From contig JAIWNF010000007.1 in the NCBI GenBank assembly GCA_025093555.1, forward strand, positions 124,001 through 188,000: a DNA stretch of 64,000 nt, given 5' to 3'. Of this stretch, positions 63,517 to 64,000 are shown piece by piece. Under the pieces are notes generated by a model, which made no database searches, was not told where the DNA came from, and was given only the letters and a program-made list of their open reading frames with translations. The position numbers and the translations under genes are program-made. Each line of letters begins with the position of its first letter. The first letter of the stretch is position 1. The stretch is from Circinella umbellata (lineage: Eukaryota; Mucoromycota; Mucoromycetes; Mucorales; Lichtheimiaceae).

Positions 63517-64000
63517 TTATAATTTAGATGGTAATAATCCTCTTGGAACCATACGCTCATATGCTGAATGAGACAAGTGATCAATTGGATTCGTAACGAA
63601 GTGATCCTTCAAATTTCGTATGTCCACCATATCAGCCTTGATATCTTTAATGGACTTTGCTCCCATGAGACGCATATGCATTGCGAGTTCTTCTTGTAAT
63701 AATTGAATTAGTCGTGTAACACCTGCTTCACCATAAGTTGACATGGCAAACTATTATATAATGTATTAAATAATTATCACGAGCTTAAATAAATAAAATA
63801 ATTTACTCTCTTTCTTGATATATACAAAGAAAATAACCAGTGATGTATTTACCAAAACAGGTCGTCCAATACCAACACCTGATGCACCTAAAGCCAATGC
63901 TTTAAAAATATCCGATCCACGACGGATACCACCATCCACATATACTTCAAAATTCTCTCCATTAAATCCTTTTTCTTTATGTAATGCGTCCATTACTTCG
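63517..64000 (-). CDS. FMN-dependent 2-hydroxyacid dehydrogenase/oxidase, C-terminal part, with SKL end
   Basis: Two minus-strand exons are visible: from the window edge (64000) to 63853, and 63750-63517, joined in phase 0 ([15 protein letters not shown]). The N-terminal part lies outside the window. The seen part is the end of the TIM-barrel flavoenzyme: [20 protein letters not shown] holds the conserved Asp-Gly-Gly and Arg that bind FMN, and [10 protein letters not shown] the FMN-phosphate loop. [20 protein letters not shown] is the conserved C-terminal helix of lactate dehydrogenase (cytochrome b2), glycolate oxidase and relatives. The protein ends PRGLLPSKL, and SKL is a strong type 1 peroxisomal signal, which favours a peroxisomal 2-hydroxyacid oxidase over mitochondrial cytochrome b2. 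The missing N-terminus (cytochrome b5 domain or not) would settle it. Confidence 0.88.

Noticed and set aside
1..64000. CRISPR arrays, bacterial operons, prophage or integrated virus
   Set aside because: No regularly spaced repeats, no ribosome-binding-site-led gene strings, and all confident genes are spliced fungal genes.

Overview
The window is nuclear DNA from a filamentous fungus, most likely an early-diverging one of the Mucoromycota (Mucorales-like). The evidence is AT-rich intergenic DNA with long poly(A)/poly(T) runs, genes broken by many short introns (mostly 55-110 nt, GTAAGT-type donors), and protein families that are standard in such fungi: a TEA-domain regulator, a class X-like hybrid histidine kinase, Dma1, Mpe1, Sec2 and borealin. 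The phylum assignment is inference from gene style, not from a marker gene. I rebuilt exons by hand by checking splice phase at each junction; every complete multi-exon model below has a coding length that is an exact multiple of three.

Layout. 1-10.4 kb: 3' end of a CLASP-type microtubule regulator (+), a TEA/ATTS transcription factor (+), and a coiled-coil protein with a C-terminal FYVE finger (-). 10.4-18.1 kb: gene-poor, holding a decayed duplicate of the histidine kinase gene. 18.1-27.5 kb: an intact 26-exon, 2410-residue hybrid histidine kinase (+). 27.5-36.6 kb: gene-poor and transposon-rich, with gene fragments on the minus strand, a 383-bp element with long terminal inverted repeats, and a decayed non-LTR retrotransposon. 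36.6-45.5 kb: dense block with DMA1-like (+), DBP7 (-), NSE1 (+) and MPE1 (-). 45.5-48.3 kb: gene-poor with a decayed coding remnant. 48.3-61.9 kb: dense block with a PX-BAR sorting nexin (-), SEC2 (-), ataxin-10 (+), a long-chain acyl-CoA synthetase (+), borealin (-) and VIP1-like RRM protein (-). 61.9-64 kb: spacer, then the 3' end of an FMN-dependent 2-hydroxyacid dehydrogenase with a C-terminal SKL (-).

How the genes relate. This is an ordinary eukaryotic chromosome segment and no operon-like system is evident. Several neighbours act in cell division and chromosome maintenance (CLASP, Dma1, Nse1, borealin), others in polarised traffic (Sec2, sorting nexin, FYVE protein), RNA metabolism (Dbp7, Mpe1, Vip1) and lipid/organic-acid metabolism (acyl-CoA synthetase, hydroxyacid dehydrogenase).

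The most interesting signal is the histidine kinase pair. A broken copy of the GAF-to-receiver part lies about 9.8 kb upstream of the intact gene. Its ends are clearly diverged, but its middle, introns included, is almost identical to the intact gene, which points to a recent gene-conversion tract. Other notable points are two GC-AG introns (one of 81 nt that stays in frame and hides in a long ORF), an intron whose 3' splice site follows a 24-nt poly(A), and a FYVE finger that an unspliced reading of its gene misses.
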